Assembly (NCBI RefSeq): GCF_009663685.2
Contig: NZ_RCOG02000003.1
Span: 11,562-75,561 of the forward strand
Source of the DNA: Cupriavidus sp. U2
GTDB lineage: Bacteria; Pseudomonadota; Gammaproteobacteria; Burkholderiales; Burkholderiaceae
DNA length: 64,000 nucleotides
Direction: 5' to 3'
Shown here: positions 47,437-58,231 of the stretch, piece after piece
Layout: every line of letters starts with the position of its first letter
Numbering within the stretch: the stretch's first letter is position 1
Program-made: the position numbers and the translations under genes
Notes under the pieces: generated by a model
Told to the model about the DNA's origin: nothing
The model's database searches: none
Seen by the model: the letters and a program-made list of their open reading frames with translations, nothing else

Positions 47437-49056
47437 GTGAACCACTGGACCATCCGCACGCGCATCCTGGCAAGCTTCACCTTCATCCTGCTGGTCATGA
47501 CCCTGATGAGCGTGACGGCCTACAACCGCCTGTCCGCCATCGAGCATGAAACCACGGTCATGCGCACCGACGCGCTGCCCGGCCTGAACTACAGCGCCGG
47601 CATGCGCGGCGTCTGGGGCGAACTCTACGTGCTGGCCTGGCAGACCGTCACGGCATCCGACCCGGCCCAGCGCGCCAGGCTGCTGTCCCAGACCCAGGAC
47701 GCGACGCGCCGGCTGGACAAGCTTCAGAAGCTGTATGCCGATTCGATTCAGCGCGAAGAGGATAGAGGCCGTTTCAAGGCGTTCCTCGACGTTCGCGCAA
47801 GATACGAGCAGGCCGCCCAGCCTTATCTCGATCCCACGCGCTGGCGCGATACGGCCACCGCCGAAGCCGCGCTGCGCGGCGGCGCCCATGACGTCTGGGC
47901 CGAAGGCCGCAAGACGCTGCAGGAGCTGGTGGACGACAACAGCGCCGTCAACGACCGGGCCGCCGCCGGCATCGTCGATTCGGTCAGCGCCGCCAAGACC
48001 AGCATCGAGGTGGCGCTGGCCATCGCCGTGCTGGCCGCCCTGGTCTGCGGCTACCTGCTGCTGCGGGCGATCAACGCCCCGATGCGTTCGATCGTGTCGC
48101 TGCTGGGTGCCATGCGTGGCGGCGACCTGCGCCAGCGCATGACACTGAACCGCCGCGACGAATTCCAGGCCGTTGAAGCCGGCTTCAACCAGATGGCCGG
48201 CGAGCTGACCTCGCTGGTCGGCCAGGCCCAGCGATCGGCCATCCAGGTCACGACCTCCGTCAACGAGATCGCCGCCACGGCCCGCCAGCAGCAGGCCACG
48301 GCCACCGAAACGGCCGCCACCACCACGCAGATCGGCGCCACGTCGCGAGAGATCGCGGCCACCTCGCGCGACCTGGTCCGCACCATGAACGAGGTGTCGC
48401 ACGCGGCGGAACAGACCGCCGGACTGGCCGGTACCGGCCAGGTGGGGCTGTCGCGCATGGAAACCACCATGCACCACGTGATGGACGCCGCCGGATCGGT
48501 CAACGCCCGGCTGGCCACGCTCAACGAGAAGGCCGGCAATATCAACCAGGTGGTGACCACCATCGCCCGGGTAGCCGACCAGACCAACCTGCTGTCGCTG
48601 AACGCCGCGATCGAGGCCGAAAAAGCCGGCGAATACGGCCGCGGCTTTTCGGTGGTGGCCACCGAGATCCGCCGCCTGGCCGATCAGACCGCCGTGGCTA
48701 CCTACGACATCGAGCAGATCGTGCGCGAGATCCAGTCGGCCGTGTCGGCCGGCGTGATGGGCATGGACAAGTTCTCCGAGGAAGTGCGGCGCGGCATGTC
48801 CGAGGTGACCCAGGTGGGCGACCAGCTGTCGCAGATCATTGGCCAGGTGCAGTCGCTGGCCCCGCGCGTGCAGATGGTCAACGAAGGCATGCAGGCCCAG
48901 GCCGGCGGCGCCGAGCAGATCAACCAGGCGCTGATGCAGCTGTCCGAGGCAGCGCAGCAGACCGTGGAATCGCTGCGCCAGTCGAGCCAGGCCATCGACG
49001 AACTGACGCTGGTTGCCAACGAACTGCGCAGCGGCGTGTCGCGTTTCAAGGTCTGA
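47437..49056 (+). CDS. wspA: methyl-accepting chemotaxis protein WspA
   Basis: This 539-residue receptor has two membrane helices (about 12-30 and 190-215) around a four-helix periplasmic domain of about 150 residues. HAMP follows (about 212-265), then the signalling domain with hairpin tip [20 protein letters not shown]. In Wsp systems it senses surface contact or envelope stress and activates WspE. I choose the GTG at 47437, which starts [12 protein letters not shown], since the upstream frame from 47239 is Pro/Arg-rich and unlike a receptor. Confidence 0.9.
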   Translation: MNHWTIRTRILASFTFILLVMTLMSVTAYNRLSAIEHETTVMRTDALPGLNYSAGMRGVWGELYVLAWQTVTASDPAQRARLLSQTQDATRRLDKLQKLYADSIQREEDRGRFKAFLDVRARYEQAAQPYLDPTRWRDTATAEAALRGGAHDVWAEGRKTLQELVDDNSAVNDRAAAGIVDSVSAAKTSIEVALAIAVLAALVCGYLLLRAINAPMRSIVSLLGAMRGGDLRQRMTLNRRDEFQAVEAGFNQMAGELTSLVGQAQRSAIQVTTSVNEIAATARQQQATATETAATTTQIGATSREIAATSRDLVRTMNEVSHAAEQTAGLAGTGQVGLSRMETTMHHVMDAAGSVNARLATLNEKAGNINQVVTTIARVADQTNLLSLNAAIEAEKAGEYGRGFSVVATEIRRLADQTAVATYDIEQIVREIQSAVSAGVMGMDKFSEEVRRGMSEVTQVGDQLSQIIGQVQSLAPRVQMVNEGMQAQAGGAEQINQALMQLSEAAQQTVESLRQSSQAIDELTLVANELRSGVSRFKV

Positions 49057-49077
49057 GCGGCCCAGCCGCCCGTCCCC

Positions 49078-49551
49078 ATGGCGCTCTTCCTGCTGTTTCG
49101 CATCGGCCCCGACTACTACGCGCTGGATAGCGCCGAAGTGGCCGAGGTCTTGCCGCTGACCGCCACCAAGCAGATTCCCGGGTCGCCCCCGTGGGTCAGC
49201 GGGCTGATGACGCGGCGCGGGCAGACCGTGCCCGTGATCGACGTGACCGCGCTGGCGACCGGCGTGACAGCCGGCGCGCGCACCAGCACGCGCACCGTGC
49301 TGGTCCACTACCGGCGCCCCGGCGCGCCCGGTGACGCCACGCATCTGCTGGGGCTGCGGCTGGAATACGCTACCGATACCCTGCGCTGCGACCCGGCGTC
49401 GTTCGTCGACAGCGGCATCGACCCGGGCCCGGCGCGTTATCTAGGCCCCGTACGCCAGGACGCGCGCGGGCTCGTGCAATGGATTCGCGTGGCCAACCTG
49501 CTGCCCGACGCGGTACACACGCTGCTGTTTCCGGAGGCCAACCCCGCATGA
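49078..49551 (+). CDS. wspB: CheW-like coupling protein WspB
   Basis: This 157-residue CheW-domain protein (ALFLLFRIGPDYYALDSAEV, then GSPPWVSGLMTRRGQTVPVID) couples receptor WspA to kinase WspE. It begins 22 bp after wspA, and its stop overlaps the ATG of wspC (ATGA). Confidence 0.92.
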   Translation: MALFLLFRIGPDYYALDSAEVAEVLPLTATKQIPGSPPWVSGLMTRRGQTVPVIDVTALATGVTAGARTSTRTVLVHYRRPGAPGDATHLLGLRLEYATDTLRCDPASFVDSGIDPGPARYLGPVRQDARGLVQWIRVANLLPDAVHTLLFPEANPA

Positions 49552-50816
49552 CGGATCTGCCGCATCCCCCCACGCAGATCGAAGCCCTGCTCAAGGAGCG
49601 CATCGGGCTGGACGCTGCCGCGATCGGGCCGGCCGTGATCGCCCGCGCGGTCGACGAGCGCCGGCAGGCCGTTGGCGCCCCGGACCCCGCCGCCTACTGG
49701 AACCTGCTGCACGCGGTGCCTGACGAACTGCAGGCGCTGATCGAAGCCGTAGTGGTTCCCGAAACCTGGTTCTTTCGCCACCGCGAAGCGCTGCTGGCGC
49801 TGGGCCGCTTTGCCGCGCACCGCGCGTTCGGCGACGGCGAGCGCCTGCTGCGCGTGCTGAGCCTGCCGTGCTCGACCGGCGAGGAACCGTACTCGATCGC
49901 CATGGCGCTGTTCGATGCGGGACTGCCGGCCGACCGCTTCCGTGTGGATGCGGTGGACGTCAGCGCCCGCGCACTGGAACGCGCCCGCGCCGGCCTGTAC
50001 GGCAGCAACGCCTTTCGCGGCGCGCCGCTCGATTTCCGCGACCGCTATTTCGCGCCCACGCCCACCGGCTACCAGTTGTCGGAAAAGGTCCGGGCGCAGG
50101 TGCGGCTGCTGCAGGGCAACCTGATGTCGCCCGGGCTGCTGGCCGACGAACCGCCTTACGACTTCGTGTTCTGCCGCAACCTGCTGATCTATTTCGATCT
50201 GGCCACGCAGCAGCAGACGGTGCAGACACTGCGGCGCCTGACCGCCGCGCGCGGACTGATCTTCGTGGGGCCGGCCGAAGCCAGCCTGCTGACGCGCGAT
50301 GGGCTGCCCGGCGCCGGCGTGCCGCTAGCCTTCGCGTTCCATCCCGCGCCTGCTGCCACAGCCCCGGATGCAAGGACACAGTTGCCACGGCCACCGGCCT
50401 GGAAGCCTGCGGCCTCCATCCGGCACCCGACGCTGGCTTCCGCCATGCCAGCGCCCCGGACCGCGCAAATGCCGACGGCCAGCGTCACCGCCACAGTGGC
50501 GGGCAGCAACCCGCTGGCGGCGATCTCGGCCATGGCCGACCGGGGCGAACTCGATGCCGCCACGGCCGCGTGCCAGCAGTATCTGACCGGGCATGGATCG
50601 TCGCCAGACGGCTGGTGCCTGCTGGGCGTGCTGCACGACGCGGCCGGCCGGATCGCCGATGCGCATGCCGCCTACCGCAAGGCGGTGTATCTTGACCCGG
50701 CCCACGAAGAAGCGCTCTATCATCTGGCCGCCCTGCTCGACAGCGAGGGCGATGCCTCGGGCGCCCACCGGCTGCGCGAGCGCGCCCAGCGACATGCTCG
50801 ACTGAGCCATGGCTGA
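49548..50816 (+). CDS. wspC: CheR-type methyltransferase WspC
   Basis: This 422-residue protein has a CheR SAM-dependent methyltransferase domain (about 10-270) with LRVLSLPCSTGEEPYSIAM and FVFCRNLLIYFD. After a Pro/Thr-rich linker, TPR repeats occupy about 345-420 (GWCLLGVLHDAAGRIADAHAA). It methylates WspA glutamates and raises kinase activity. It overlaps wspB and wspD at both ends. Confidence 0.92.
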   Translation: MTDLPHPPTQIEALLKERIGLDAAAIGPAVIARAVDERRQAVGAPDPAAYWNLLHAVPDELQALIEAVVVPETWFFRHREALLALGRFAAHRAFGDGERLLRVLSLPCSTGEEPYSIAMALFDAGLPADRFRVDAVDVSARALERARAGLYGSNAFRGAPLDFRDRYFAPTPTGYQLSEKVRAQVRLLQGNLMSPGLLADEPPYDFVFCRNLLIYFDLATQQQTVQTLRRLTAARGLIFVGPAEASLLTRDGLPGAGVPLAFAFHPAPAATAPDARTQLPRPPAWKPAASIRHPTLASAMPAPRTAQMPTASVTATVAGSNPLAAISAMADRGELDAATAACQQYLTGHGSSPDGWCLLGVLHDAAGRIADAHAAYRKAVYLDPAHEEALYHLAALLDSEGDASGAHRLRERAQRHARLSHG

Positions 50817-51507
50817 TCCGATCGTCCAACACGCCCTCCACACGCTGCCCGGCCTGGCCGCCGGCACCGTGGACGACTGCTGGCGCCGCATCGGCACCGG
50901 CGGCGACCGCTCCTGCCCGAAGCTTGACGAACACCTGCGCTGCCGCAACTGCCCGGTCTATGCGCAGGCCGCCGTGACCGTGCTCGATTCGCTCTCGGCC
51001 GGCAGCCTGTGGGACAGCACCATCGACAATGCCGGCGCCAACGCCGCCACCGGCATCGATCGCGCCGTCGGCCAGTCGCTGCTGATCTTTCGCGTCGGTG
51101 ACGAATGGCTGGCGCTGCCCACGGCCGCGCTCGGAGAGATCACGGCGCCCGTTCCCGTGCATTCGCTGCCGCACAGGCGCCATGCCGCCCTGATCGGCGT
51201 GGCTGCGGTACGCGGGGTGCTGCTGACCTGCGTATCGCTGGCGCTGCTGTTCGGCGCCCCGGAAGGCGCGGACCGGCAGGCCGCGCGCTGCCTGATCCTG
51301 GGCCAGGGCCGCAATGCCATCGCGCTGCCCGTGGCCGAGGTGGCCGGTGTCGAGCACGTGCCGCGTCACGCGCTGCTGCCGCTGCCCGCCACGCTGACGC
51401 GCGCTTCGTCACGCTATACGCAGGCGCTGTTCGAACACGCCGGCCATAGCGTGGGGCTGCTCGATGCCGACCTGCTGCGCCAGGCCCTGTCGCGGAGCCT
51501 GGCATGA
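50809..51507 (+). CDS. wspD: CheW-like coupling protein WspD
   Basis: This 232-residue protein has a Cys-rich N-terminal extension (about 1-75, with C-x2-C spaced pairs in LRCRNCPVYAQ) followed by a CheW domain (about 85-225). The extension is typical of WspD. It overlaps wspC by 8 bp and wspE by 4 bp. Confidence 0.92.
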   Translation: MADPIVQHALHTLPGLAAGTVDDCWRRIGTGGDRSCPKLDEHLRCRNCPVYAQAAVTVLDSLSAGSLWDSTIDNAGANAATGIDRAVGQSLLIFRVGDEWLALPTAALGEITAPVPVHSLPHRRHAALIGVAAVRGVLLTCVSLALLFGAPEGADRQAARCLILGQGRNAIALPVAEVAGVEHVPRHALLPLPATLTRASSRYTQALFEHAGHSVGLLDADLLRQALSRSLA

Positions 51508-53813
51508 ACCCCGAGCAATTGCGCGATGCCTCGATGCTGGACCTGTTCGCGCTCGAAGCGGACGCGCAGACCGAGGTACTGAACGCCGGCCTGCTGGCGC
51601 TGGAACGCGATCCCGCCGCCGCCTCGCATCTGGAAGCGTGCATGCGTGCCGCCCATTCGCTCAAGGGCGCGGCGCGGATCGTCGGGCTCGATGGTGGCGT
51701 GCGTGTGGCGCATGTCATGGAAGACTGCCTGGTCGCGGCACAGCGCGGCGGCATCGTGCTGGCGCCCGCCCATATCGACGCCCTGCTGCAAGGCACGGAC
51801 CTGCTTCAGCGCATCGGCCACCCGCCCGGCGGCAACCTCGACTGGCCCGAAGGCGAGGGGCGGGCCGAGATCGACGCCTGGATCGCGCGGATGAGCCAGC
51901 TGCTTGACGGCGACGAAGCCCTGCCGCCCTCCGGCGCCACGCTCGCGCCGCCACCGGCGGCACATCCGCAAGAGGCCGGACACACCGCCGCGCCTGCGGC
52001 CGACCCGGATCGTGCGCCGTCTCCCGAAAGCGCGCCAGAACCAGCGCGCGGCGGCGGCACGCACGAGCGCATGCTGCGCGTCAATGCCGACCGTCTGGAT
52101 CGTCTGCTGGCGATGGCCGGCGAGGCGATGGTCGAATCGCACTGGCTGCGGCCGTTCGGCGGCGCCCTGCAGCAGGCGCGCCGCCAGCAGATGCGCGCGC
52201 TGCAGGTGCTCGATGGCGTGCAGGCGCTGCTGGACACGCCCGATGGCTCGGTGCCGCGCATGCGTGCCGCGCTGGCCGAAGTGCGCCAGCTGCTCGAAGA
52301 CGGCCACGGCCAGTTGTCGCAGCGCGTGGACGAGTTCGACCAGTACGATCATCGAGCCAGCCGCCTGTCGCGCCGGATCTATGACACGGCCCTGTCGTGC
52401 CGCATGCGTCCGCTGTCGGACGGCATGACCGGATTTTCGCGCATGGTCCGCGACCTGGGCCGTGCGCTGGGCAAGCACGTGCACCTGGAGCTGTCCGGCG
52501 AGCAGACGCAGGTCGATCGCGACATCCTGGAACAGCTCGATGCGCCGCTGGCCCACCTGCTGCGCAATGCCGTGGACCACGGCATCGAGCCTCCCGACGC
52601 GCGGCGTGCCGCCGGCAAGCCCGAGGAAGGACGCATCACGCTGATGGCGCGCCACAACGCCGGCCGCCTGGTGATCGAGATCTTCGACGATGGCGCCGGC
52701 GTCGATCTCGATGCGCTGCGCGCGGCCATCGTGCGCCGAGGCCTGGCCCAGGCCGGCACCGCCGCGCGGCTGTCGCAGGCCGAGATGCTCGAATTCCTGC
52801 TGCTGCCCGGCTTCAGCCTGCGCGAGACCGTGTCCGAAGTGTCGGGCCGGGGCGTCGGGCTCGACGCTGTGCAAGACATGGTCCGCGCGGTGCGTGGCAG
52901 CCTGAAGCTGTCGCAGCAGCCCGGCAGCGGCCTGCACTTCCATCTGGAACTGCCGCTCACGCTGTCCGTCGTGCGCGCGCTGCTGGTGGAAATCTCCGGC
53001 GAGGCCTATGCCTTTCCGCTCGGGCTCGTGCATCGCGCCGTGGCCGTGCCGCGCGACGCCATCGAGCAGACCGAGCAGCATCAGCACTTTCGCCACGAGG
53101 GCCGTCCGGTGGGACTGGTCAGCGCCGCGCAGATCCTGCAGCGCCCGGAGCCGCCGCGCGAGGGCGACACCACGCCCGTGGTGGTGATCGGCGAACAGGA
53201 GCGCGTCTACGGCATTGCCGTGGATCGCCTGCTGGGCGAACGTATGCTGGTGGTGCAGCCGCTGGCGCAGGCGCTGGGCAAGATCAAGGACATCGCGGCG
53301 GGCAGCCTGACCGACGACGGCACGCCGGTGCTGATCTTCGACGTCGAGGACATGCTGCGTTCGGTGGAAAAGCTCGTGTCCGAAGGACGCATCGAGCGCG
53401 TACGCCAGTCGGCCGCCGACACGGCCGTCGTGCGCAGCAAGCGCGTCCTGGTGATCGACGACTCGCTGACTGTACGCGAACTGGAGCGCAAGCTGCTGGC
53501 CGGGCGGGGCTACGACGTAAGCGTGGCCGTCGACGGCATGGACGGCTGGAATGTGCTGCGCGCCGAGGCGTTCGACCTGGTCATCACCGACGTCGACATG
53601 CCGCGCCTGGACGGCATCGAACTGGTGACGCGGATCCGCAGTGACCCGCGACTGGCGCAGTTGCCGGTGATGATCGTGTCGTACAAGGACCGCGAGCAGG
53701 ACCGCGAACGCGGCATGCAGGCCGGGGCGGACTATTATCTGGCCAAGGGCAGTTTCCATGACACCGCGCTGCTGGACGCCGTGCGGGACCTGATCGGCGA
53801 GGCACGCGCATGA
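51504..53813 (+). CDS. wspE: hybrid CheA-type kinase WspE
   Basis: This 769-residue hybrid kinase begins with an Hpt domain with H51 (RAAHSLKGAARIVG). A Pro/Ala linker follows, then the dimer and ATPase domains with LLRNAVDHGIEPPDARR and GRGVGLDAVQDMV. A CheW-like regulatory domain (about 490-620) and a C-terminal receiver with D696 (LVITDVDMPRLDG) complete it. It phosphorylates WspR and WspF. It overlaps wspD and wspF by ATGA. Confidence 0.94.
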   Translation: MNPEQLRDASMLDLFALEADAQTEVLNAGLLALERDPAAASHLEACMRAAHSLKGAARIVGLDGGVRVAHVMEDCLVAAQRGGIVLAPAHIDALLQGTDLLQRIGHPPGGNLDWPEGEGRAEIDAWIARMSQLLDGDEALPPSGATLAPPPAAHPQEAGHTAAPAADPDRAPSPESAPEPARGGGTHERMLRVNADRLDRLLAMAGEAMVESHWLRPFGGALQQARRQQMRALQVLDGVQALLDTPDGSVPRMRAALAEVRQLLEDGHGQLSQRVDEFDQYDHRASRLSRRIYDTALSCRMRPLSDGMTGFSRMVRDLGRALGKHVHLELSGEQTQVDRDILEQLDAPLAHLLRNAVDHGIEPPDARRAAGKPEEGRITLMARHNAGRLVIEIFDDGAGVDLDALRAAIVRRGLAQAGTAARLSQAEMLEFLLLPGFSLRETVSEVSGRGVGLDAVQDMVRAVRGSLKLSQQPGSGLHFHLELPLTLSVVRALLVEISGEAYAFPLGLVHRAVAVPRDAIEQTEQHQHFRHEGRPVGLVSAAQILQRPEPPREGDTTPVVVIGEQERVYGIAVDRLLGERMLVVQPLAQALGKIKDIAAGSLTDDGTPVLIFDVEDMLRSVEKLVSEGRIERVRQSAADTAVVRSKRVLVIDDSLTVRELERKLLAGRGYDVSVAVDGMDGWNVLRAEAFDLVITDVDMPRLDGIELVTRIRSDPRLAQLPVMIVSYKDREQDRERGMQAGADYYLAKGSFHDTALLDAVRDLIGEARA

Positions 53814-54841
53814 AGATCGGCATCGTCAACGACTCCGCACTGGCAGTGGCCGCACTACGCCGCGCGCTGGCACTGGACCCATCGCTCGACATCGTCTGGG
53901 TCGCTGGCGACGGCGAGCAGGGCGTGCAGATGGCCGCCAGCCAGACGCCCGACCTGATCCTGATGGATCTGCTGATGCCGGTGATGGACGGCGTGGAAGC
54001 CACACGCCGCATCATGGCGGCCACGCCGTGCGCAATCGTGGTGGTGACGATGGACCTGGGGCGCAATGCCAACCAGGTGTTCGACGCCATGGGGCACGGC
54101 GCGATCGACGCCGTCGACACGCCAACGCTGACCCAGTCGGACGCCACGCTCGCCGCAGGCCCGCTGCTGCGCAAGATCCGCAATATCGGCCGCCTGCTGG
54201 CGGGCCGCGCCCAGACGCCGCCCCCGCTGGCGGCAGCCGCATTGGCACCGGCCGCCCCCCGGCTCGTGGCGATCGGGGCGTCGGCCGGCGGCCCGGCCGC
54301 GTTGGCCACGCTGCTGGGTGCGCTGCCCGCCGGGTTCGGCGCGGCGGTGGTGGCGGTGCAGCACGTGGACGAAGCCTTTGCGCAGGGCATGGCCGAATGG
54401 CTCGACGCGCAAAGCCCGCTGCCGGTGCGCATTGCGCGCGCCGGCGAAACGCCGCAGCCCGGCACCGTGCTGCTGGCCGGCACCAACGATCATCTGCGGC
54501 TGGTGGGCGGGACGCGGATGGCCTACACGCCCGAACCGGGCGACTATCTGTACCGCCCGTCGATCGACGTGTTCTTCGCAAGCGTGGTGGAGCACTGGCG
54601 CGGCGAGGCCGTGGGCGTGCTGCTGACCGGCATGGGGCGTGACGGCGCGCAGGGCCTGAAGGCCATGCGCGAGCGCGGCTTCCTGACCATCGCGCAGGAC
54701 CAGGCCACCAGTGCCGTCTATGGCATGCCAAAGGCCGCCGCCACGCTGGGGGCGGCCAGCGAGATCCTGCCGTTGCCACGCATCGCACCCCGGCTGATCC
54801 GGGCCTTCGGCGGGCAGGAGACAACAAGAAACAAGGGGTAA
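53810..54841 (+). CDS. wspF: CheB-type methylesterase WspF
   Basis: This 343-residue protein has a receiver with D53 ([13 protein letters not shown]) and a CheB methylesterase domain with the catalytic Ser in [11 protein letters not shown], the His in [10 protein letters not shown] and the Asp in [11 protein letters not shown]. It removes methyl groups from WspA and resets the system; its loss in other species locks WspR on. It overlaps wspE, and its stop shares one base with the wspR start (TAATG). Confidence 0.94.
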   Translation: MKIGIVNDSALAVAALRRALALDPSLDIVWVAGDGEQGVQMAASQTPDLILMDLLMPVMDGVEATRRIMAATPCAIVVVTMDLGRNANQVFDAMGHGAIDAVDTPTLTQSDATLAAGPLLRKIRNIGRLLAGRAQTPPPLAAAALAPAAPRLVAIGASAGGPAALATLLGALPAGFGAAVVAVQHVDEAFAQGMAEWLDAQSPLPVRIARAGETPQPGTVLLAGTNDHLRLVGGTRMAYTPEPGDYLYRPSIDVFFASVVEHWRGEAVGVLLTGMGRDGAQGLKAMRERGFLTIAQDQATSAVYGMPKAAATLGAASEILPLPRIAPRLIRAFGGQETTRNKG

Positions 54842-55857
54842 TGGAAATGCCTAGACTCGGGAACCCGGCCGATCCGTCGGCCGCCGGCAACGAATACCTG
54901 GCCATGGTGCTGCTGGTCGATGACCAGGCCATCATCGGCGAAGCCATCCGCCGCGCGCTGGCCGGCGAGACCGATATCGACTTCCACTATTGCGCCAACC
55001 CGGAGGAAGCGGTGGCCGTGGCCGAGCGCACGCAGCCGACCGTGATCCTGCAGGATCTGGTCATGCCCGGCACCGACGGGCTGACGCTGGTGCGCCGCTA
55101 TCGCCAGAACGCGGGTACGCGCGATATTCCGATCATCGTGCTGTCCACCAAGGAAGAGCCCACGATGAAGAGCGCGGCGTTTGCCGCCGGGGCCAACGAC
55201 TACCTGGTCAAGCTGCCCGACACGATCGAACTGGTGGCACGCATCCGCTATCACTCGCGCTCGTACCTGAACCTGCTGCAGCGCGACGAGGCCTACCGCG
55301 CGCTGCGCCAGAGTCAGCAGCAACTGCTGGAGACCAACCTGGAACTGCAGCGCCTGACCAATTCCGACGGCCTGACCGGGCTGTCCAACCGGCGTTATTT
55401 CGACGAATACCTGGGCGCCGAGTGGAAGCGCGCCCAGCGCGAACAGACCCAGCTGGCGCTGCTGATGATCGACGTCGATGCCTTCAAGGCCTACAACGAC
55501 ACCTACGGGCATGTGGCGGGCGACGAAGTGCTGCGCCGCGTGGCCTCCGTGATCCGCGACAACTGTGCCCGGCCGGCGGACCTGCCCGCGCGCTTTGGCG
55601 GCGAGGAGTTCTCGATGATCCTGCCGGCCACATCGCCCGGCGGCGCACGCCTGCTGGCCGAGAAGGTGCGCCGGTCGATCGAGACGCTGCGCATCGCGCA
55701 CAGCGGATCGCCCACCAGTGGCTTCGTGACGGTCAGCATCGGCGGTGCCGTGATCGTGCCCGACAGCGACGGCAACTTCAGCCGGCTGGTCGAGGCGGCC
55801 GATACCGGCCTGTACCAGGCCAAGCGCAACGGCCGCAACCAGGTGGTGATGGTGTAG
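54841..55857 (+). CDS. wspR: diguanylate cyclase response regulator WspR
   Basis: This 338-residue protein has a receiver with D72 ([13 protein letters not shown]), a helical linker and a GGDEF domain with the active-site motif GGEEF at 253-257. An inhibitory RxxD site is present (RPAD at 244-247). Phosphorylation by WspE drives synthesis of c-di-GMP, promoting attachment and matrix production. A stem-loop follows 2 bp after the stop. Confidence 0.95.
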   Translation: MEMPRLGNPADPSAAGNEYLAMVLLVDDQAIIGEAIRRALAGETDIDFHYCANPEEAVAVAERTQPTVILQDLVMPGTDGLTLVRRYRQNAGTRDIPIIVLSTKEEPTMKSAAFAAGANDYLVKLPDTIELVARIRYHSRSYLNLLQRDEAYRALRQSQQQLLETNLELQRLTNSDGLTGLSNRRYFDEYLGAEWKRAQREQTQLALLMIDVDAFKAYNDTYGHVAGDEVLRRVASVIRDNCARPADLPARFGGEEFSMILPATSPGGARLLAEKVRRSIETLRIAHSGSPTSGFVTVSIGGAVIVPDSDGNFSRLVEAADTGLYQAKRNGRNQVVMV

Positions 55858-55858
55858 T

Positions 55859-55878
55859 TGCCCGCGCGCGTGCGGGCA
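55859..55878 (+). terminator. stem-loop after wspR
   Basis: TGCCCGC-GCGCGT-GCGGGCA is a perfect 7-bp stem starting next to the wspR stop. There is no T-run, so Rho-independent termination is only possible. Confidence 0.4.
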
Positions 55879-55942
55879 TGGCACGCATTCTGCAGAACAA
55901 ACGGTTCCCCAATACGTCATGGAACGCAAAGGAGGCGCCGTC

Positions 55943-58189
55943 ATGCCCGATCAGTCCCCACCAAAGCCAACCTCAGCGACGACCGTGCCGACGGGCCAGA
56001 CCACGCCCCAGCACTCCGGCGACAATCCCAGCCAGGACCGCGCATCCGGCAGCAATCAGGACGGCACCTACGAAAAAGCCGTGGCAGACCGCCTTTCCGG
56101 CCGCCCCGAGCGGCTGGGATCGCCCAGCGTCGGCAACGTGGTGTCGAACGCCGGCAAGACGCTGACCACCAACCAGGGCCTGCAGATCCCGGAGGATGAC
56201 GACTCGCTGAAGCTCGGTTTGCGGGGCCCCACGCTGCTGGAAGATTTCCACCTGCGTGAAAAGATTACGCACTTCGATCACGAACGCATCCCCGAGCGGG
56301 TGGTCCATGCGCGCGGCGCGGCCGCGCACGGCTATTTCGAGCTGACCGAGTCGATCGAGGACTACACGACGGCCGAACTGTTCACCCGCGTGGGAGAGAA
56401 GACGCCGGTCTTCGTGCGGTTCTCGACCGTCGCTGGCTCGCGCGGCTCCGCCGACCTCGCGCGCGACGTGCGGGGCTTTGCCACCAAGTTCTATACACGC
56501 CAGGGCAACTTCGACCTGGTGGGCAACAACATCCCCGTATTCTTCATCCAGGACGGCATCAAGTTTCCGGACTTCGTGCATGCGGTGAAGCCGGAGCCGC
56601 ATAACGAGATTCCGCAGGCTGCGTCGGCCCACGACACGTTCTGGGATTTTGTCTCGCTGCAGCCCGAATCGATGCACATGGTGCTGTGGACGATGTCGGG
56701 CCGCGCCATTCCGCGCAGCTTCCGCACCATGGAGGGCTTTGGCGTCCACACGTTCCGGCTCATCAATGCCAGGGGTGAGGCCACGCTGGTCAAGTACCAC
56801 TGGAAGCCCGTGGGCGGCGCCCATTCGCTGATCTGGGACGAGGCGCTGAAGATCAATGGCAAGGACCCCGACTTCCACCGGCGCGACCTCTGGGAATCGA
56901 TCGAGATGGGCCAGTACCCCGAATACGAGTTCGGCGTGCAGCTGGTGCCCGAGACCGACATGCTCAAGCTGGGCTTCGACCTGCAGGACCCGACCAAGAT
57001 CATCCCCGAAGAACTGGTACCCGTGAAGCGGATCGGGCGGATGGTGCTGAACCGCAACCCGGACAACTTCTTCGCCGAGACCGAACAGGTGGCGTTTCAC
57101 CCGGGGCACCTGCTGCCCGGCATGGACTTCACCAACGATCCGCTGCTGCATGCGCGCCTGTTCTCGTACATCGACACGCAGATCACCCGGCTGGGCGGCC
57201 CCAACTTCCACGAGCTGCCCATCAATCGCCCGCTATGCCCGGTCCACAACAACCAGCGCGACGGGTTCATGCGGCAAACCGTGGTGCAGGGCAAGGAAAG
57301 CTATCAGCCAAACTCGGTCAGTGGCGGCTGCCCGTTCCTCGCCGGCGACAAGGACGCGTACCGCCACTATCCGGCGCCGGCCGAGGATGGCGCGGTCAAG
57401 GCGCGCGTGCGCAGCAACACGTTCGCCGATCACTTCTCGCAGGCCAACCTGTTCTGGCGCAGCCAGTCCGACGTGGAAAAGCAGCAGATCATCGACGCCT
57501 ACAGCTTCGAGCTGTCCAAGGTGCAGGACCCGGCCATCCGCTCGCGGGTAGTTGGGCAGATCGTGCATATCGCGCAGGAACTGGCAGACGGCGTGGCGCA
57601 GCAGCTGGGCATCGCCGTGGACCCGGTCGGGCCGGCGGTGGAGATCAACGACTATGGCGTGCAGACATCGCCCGCGCTGAGCCTCGACGCGCAACCCAAG
57701 GGCGACATCACGGGCCGCAAGATCGCGGTGCTGGTCAACGACGGCGTGGACGATGCAGCGATCCAGTCGCTGCAATCGCTGGCCGAAGGGCTGCGCGCCA
57801 GCGCGAAGATCGTCGGCCCGCGCGCCAGCAGCGTGACCACGGCAGGCGGCGCCGCGCTGCCCGTGGATTATGCACTGGCGTCCGTCGGCTCGGTGCTGTT
57901 CGATGCGGTGTACGTGCCAGACGGCAAGAACCCGCCGGCCGATCCCGATCCGCGCGCGTTGCTGTTCGTCAGCGAGGCCTACAAGCACTTCAAGGCGGTG
58001 GGTGCCGGCGGTAGCGGCGCAATGCTGGTGGCCGAAGCCGCGCGGCGCGCCGGCATACAGGGCGGCTTTGCCGGACCGGGCCTGGTGATCGGCAAAAGCG
58101 AGGATGCCAAGACCCATCAGGCGTTTCTGGACGCGGTGGGACAGCACCGCTGGTGGCAACGGCCCGATGCGATGAAGATTCCGGCCTAG
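55943..58189 (+). CDS. katE: catalase HPII (large-subunit)
   Basis: This 748-residue haem catalase has catalytic H122 (RVVHARG), the [18 protein letters not shown] segment with the distal Asn, and the haem ligand Y409 ([13 protein letters not shown]). The C-terminal about 150 residues form the DJ-1/PfpI-like domain found in large-subunit catalases. It breaks down hydrogen peroxide, usually in stationary phase. The ATG at 55943 has AAAGGAGG at 8 bp and is preferred to the ATG at 55919. It is convergent with the UdgX-like gene. Confidence 0.95.
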   Translation: MPDQSPPKPTSATTVPTGQTTPQHSGDNPSQDRASGSNQDGTYEKAVADRLSGRPERLGSPSVGNVVSNAGKTLTTNQGLQIPEDDDSLKLGLRGPTLLEDFHLREKITHFDHERIPERVVHARGAAAHGYFELTESIEDYTTAELFTRVGEKTPVFVRFSTVAGSRGSADLARDVRGFATKFYTRQGNFDLVGNNIPVFFIQDGIKFPDFVHAVKPEPHNEIPQAASAHDTFWDFVSLQPESMHMVLWTMSGRAIPRSFRTMEGFGVHTFRLINARGEATLVKYHWKPVGGAHSLIWDEALKINGKDPDFHRRDLWESIEMGQYPEYEFGVQLVPETDMLKLGFDLQDPTKIIPEELVPVKRIGRMVLNRNPDNFFAETEQVAFHPGHLLPGMDFTNDPLLHARLFSYIDTQITRLGGPNFHELPINRPLCPVHNNQRDGFMRQTVVQGKESYQPNSVSGGCPFLAGDKDAYRHYPAPAEDGAVKARVRSNTFADHFSQANLFWRSQSDVEKQQIIDAYSFELSKVQDPAIRSRVVGQIVHIAQELADGVAQQLGIAVDPVGPAVEINDYGVQTSPALSLDAQPKGDITGRKIAVLVNDGVDDAAIQSLQSLAEGLRASAKIVGPRASSVTTAGGAALPVDYALASVGSVLFDAVYVPDGKNPPADPDPRALLFVSEAYKHFKAVGAGGSGAMLVAEAARRAGIQGGFAGPGLVIGKSEDAKTHQAFLDAVGQHRWWQRPDAMKIPA

Positions 58190-58198
58190 GCGGTGCGG

Positions 58199-58231
58199 CT
58201 GACCGGCCGGCGCTGCAGCCGGCCCGGTCAG
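58199..58231. terminator. stem-loop between katE and the uracil-DNA glycosylase gene
   Basis: CTGACCGGCCGGC and GCCGGCCCGGTCAG pair with one bulged base around a 6-nt loop. It starts 10 bp after katE. It also covers the stop codon expected for the convergent glycosylase gene in the corrected frame. Confidence 0.6.

Noticed and set aside
51414..53759. 781-codon frame antisense to wspE
   Set aside because: Shadow of a gene with all CheA motifs; no features of its own.
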